This document shows, piece after piece, positions 62,005 through 64,000 of a DNA stretch of 64,000 bases (the stretch's first letter is position 1; each line of letters opens with the position of its first letter). The position numbers were made by a program, and so were the translations under genes. The stretch is from Lagopus muta. Its lineage: Eukaryota > Chordata > Aves > Galliformes > Phasianidae. The notes beneath the pieces were generated by a model. The model saw only the letters and a list, made by a program, of their open reading frames with translations. It ran no database searches and was not told the DNA's origin. The stretch lies in contig NC_064444.1 of NCBI RefSeq assembly GCF_023343835.1, positions 14,855,219-14,919,218 on the forward strand, read 5' to 3'.

Positions 62005-64000
62005 GTACCTGCGCCTTGCTTCCTGCTCCCCTCCCACCCCTAGGAAGGCAGTGAGGGCGAGCCCCTGCCCCGGTGCTGCTGCAGGAGGATGGGCAGATCG
62101 GGGTTCGCTCGCTTCCGTGTCCCTATAGCAGCAGCAACAGCGGTTCGGGTAGGAGCTGTAGGGAGCAAGGCTCTTGCTGCACGCGCTCGTCCCGCACGCA
62201 GCTTTACTCCGCGGCACTGAGGCGGGCTGTGCGGAGCGGGGCCGAGGGGGCGCGCTGAGCGGAGCGCTCGGGGTCAGCGAGCTGCTGGGGCTGAGGGTTC
62301 CGCCACGTTTAAGGAGGGTGAGCAGCCTCGCACCTCGCTAAGTGTAAGGGATTTTGCTCGTGGGGCTTTGGGTGTTTCCATTAAAAAGGAGCGCCAGGTG
62401 CCGCGTGCAGGAATCATTGCGGTAAGTGTAAAATCTTGTCGACGACGTGTTGCATAGCTACACTTCTATCAACCAACTTAAAGCACTGCTTCTGTCTGCT
62501 AAGCCCGTCCTAAATAAACCCTTCCAGATCTCCCGCGTTCACGTAGCGCCGTGACCACGCGCCCGGAGCAGCGCTGTTTCGCGCGTTGCACTGCGCTGCG
62601 ATCCCCGTGCAGCGCTGTGTTTGCACGGAGCGGCGCGTGCGGGAGGTGCGAGTTTGCAAAGTGATCGCAGGGCGGTGCTGAGCGGGAGGCTCGTTCTGCT
62701 GCAGGGTTACTGAGAGGTTTCTAAGGTAACGCTTCAGCTTGCTTGCGTGGGATGCACGCTGGTTTTGGTGTTGCTATTAAAGTCTTGCTCTTAGTTATTT
62801 CACTGCAAGGATTTGGTCTCGCAGATTGCATCTAAATGCTTTAGTAAATGAAAACTAAAAGGGCCCATTTTCTAATTTGCTTCTTAGTTCTACAGGGCCA
62901 AGCTGGCTTTCTTCCTCACAGTCCTCAGCTTTCCCTCTCTGCTGAGAAGTGTTTCAATCCTATTGTAATCTTTATATATTTGTAAAAGCACACACATGTA
63001 AACTGTCCCATCTAGTCCAAGCCAATTAAACTGCAAGAAAAATAGACTTTTTTTCTTTGTACATCCAAGACCAGAATTCAACTATTATTTCAGAGTTTAT
63101 CCTAAACACATTTGGGAATTAGGATAAATCCTTATTGTTGGTAGGTTCTGGGTATTCTGAAAGGGCAACAAAAGGAGCCCTCAAAACGCCTGAGAACAAA
63201 GGGTGTGGAAGCAGGAGGGGTTATATGGAAACAAATGAACCTTTTCTCTTAAGGGATCATTGTCCTCCTGCAGTAATACAGACTGGTATTTTTTTATGCT
63301 CCTTAACTACCGCTGTTATCTTTGGGCTCCTTGACACCATGCTAGGTTCTCCCTTCAGTCCCTGAGTTGTTATGTTGTCCACTAAAAAGTCATAGAACTA
63401 CAAAATGTTTTGGGTTGGAAGGAACTTAAAGCCCACCTGGTTACAATTCCCTGCTGTGGGCTGGTTCCCAGCTGCTGCCCGGGATCCCATCTGACCTGGC
63501 CTTGATCACTTCCAAGGGTGGGAGATGCACACTGAAGGTAGAGGAAGTTTGTTCCTACTGCATTAGCACCGCCAGGGGTTCCATCAAGAGGTCCTAATCA
63601 AAAAATGTTCTTCGTTCGCCCCAAATATGAGTGAGGTTAACCCAACCTCTCCTGGAGAGCAGGACTGAAATGCGAGGGAAGCGGTTGGCCCAAGGGGCTG
63701 GTTGGGTTTCTGCTTCTCCTGGCAATTTTTCTTGTCTGAAGAATTAAATCTTGAATAAAAGTTTGTATTTTGCAATATTTGTGTGCTGCTAAATGCTGTC
63801 TTTCCAAAGCCTGGTAACTGGCTTTAGCTCTTTAATTACGTGATATGCTTCTTTTATATGGTAAGCTGTTCTTTCTCTTAAATTTTCATGGCTATAACCA
63901 GTTTTGATTTATGCTGTTGTAGAGGAGCATTTCAGTTCCAAGGATGTGTGGTAGGGATGTCTTCAGAGTGCAGTGCCGTTATATAGCATTTTCCACTTTG
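62005..64000 (+). other. FTO intron 1 (5' part, continues beyond window)
   Basis: It is GC-rich and CpG-rich to about 62740, then AT-richer sequence. A CR1 fragment lies near 63390-63540. No sequence resembling FTO exon 2 (the LEELEDTWLPYLTP region in human) is seen before the right edge. In mammals FTO introns hold enhancers for IRX3/IRX5; nothing here can be assigned to that role. Confidence 0.75.
63388..63540 (-). mobile_element. CR1 LINE 3' fragment in FTO intron 1
   Basis: The plus strand reads AGTCATAGAACTACAAAATG TTTTGGGTTGGAAGGAACTT and CTGACCTGGCCTTGATCAC, the antisense CR1 3' end. The inner boundary is uncertain. Confidence 0.8.

Larger units (their letters stand above)
61180..62740. 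promoter_or_regulatory. CpG island covering the RPGRIP1L-FTO promoter
   Basis: CG dinucleotides and GC content rise sharply compared with the AT-rich surroundings. The island covers the first exons of both divergent genes, typical of a broadly active TATA-less promoter. The edges are estimated by eye. Confidence 0.8.

Noticed and set aside
61750-62217. 155-codon minus-strand frame across the promoter
   Set aside because: GC-rich CpG-island frame antisense to FTO exon 1; long frames are expected there by chance and no family is recognised.

Overview
This window is vertebrate nuclear DNA, most likely from a bird. The evidence is an intron-rich gene with short exons, a CpG-island promoter, several CR1 LINE fragments (the main interspersed repeat of birds and other sauropsids), and protein exons that match a vertebrate ciliary gene. 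There are no operons, bacterial genes, CRISPR arrays or phage genes. The species cannot be fixed from sequence alone; a galliform such as chicken is plausible.

Nearly the whole window is one gene on the minus strand, RPGRIP1L (fantom / NPHP8 / MKS5), a scaffold of the ciliary transition zone. I traced a non-coding first exon (61684 to about 61790), 24 coding exons from the start codon (57974-57976) to the stop codon (4831-4833), and a short 3' UTR with an AATAAA signal (4688-4693). Exon phases agree at every junction. The coding exons sum to 3852 nt, that is 1283 residues plus stop, against about 1315 in human (remembered value). Domain order is the family's: a long N-terminal coiled coil (coding exons 2-13), two C2 domains (coding exons 14-17), an acidic linker (coding exons 17-20) and the C-terminal C2-like RPGR-interacting domain (coding exons 21-24).

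The CpG island at about 61.18-62.74 kb is a head-to-head promoter. To the right lies exon 1 of FTO (start codon 61966, donor at 62005), the nucleic-acid N6-methyladenosine demethylase gene. This RPGRIP1L-FTO pairing is the known vertebrate arrangement. FTO intron 1 runs off the right edge. Positions 1 to about 4660 are non-coding DNA downstream of RPGRIP1L.

I found no previously undescribed system. The points most worth a second look are: (1) coding exon 11 has AT instead of GT at its 5' splice site; (2) coding exon 9 carries a four-copy, 42-nt in-frame repeat that extends the coiled coil by about 42 residues relative to human; (3) the shared promoter has two ZNF143/STAF-type motifs and a nearby RFX X-box-like element; (4) a CR1 fragment sits just behind the coding exon 20 donor, with an open frame running through the junction into CR1 ORF2 remnant sequence; (5) a 22-T run lies within the acceptor of coding exon 23.
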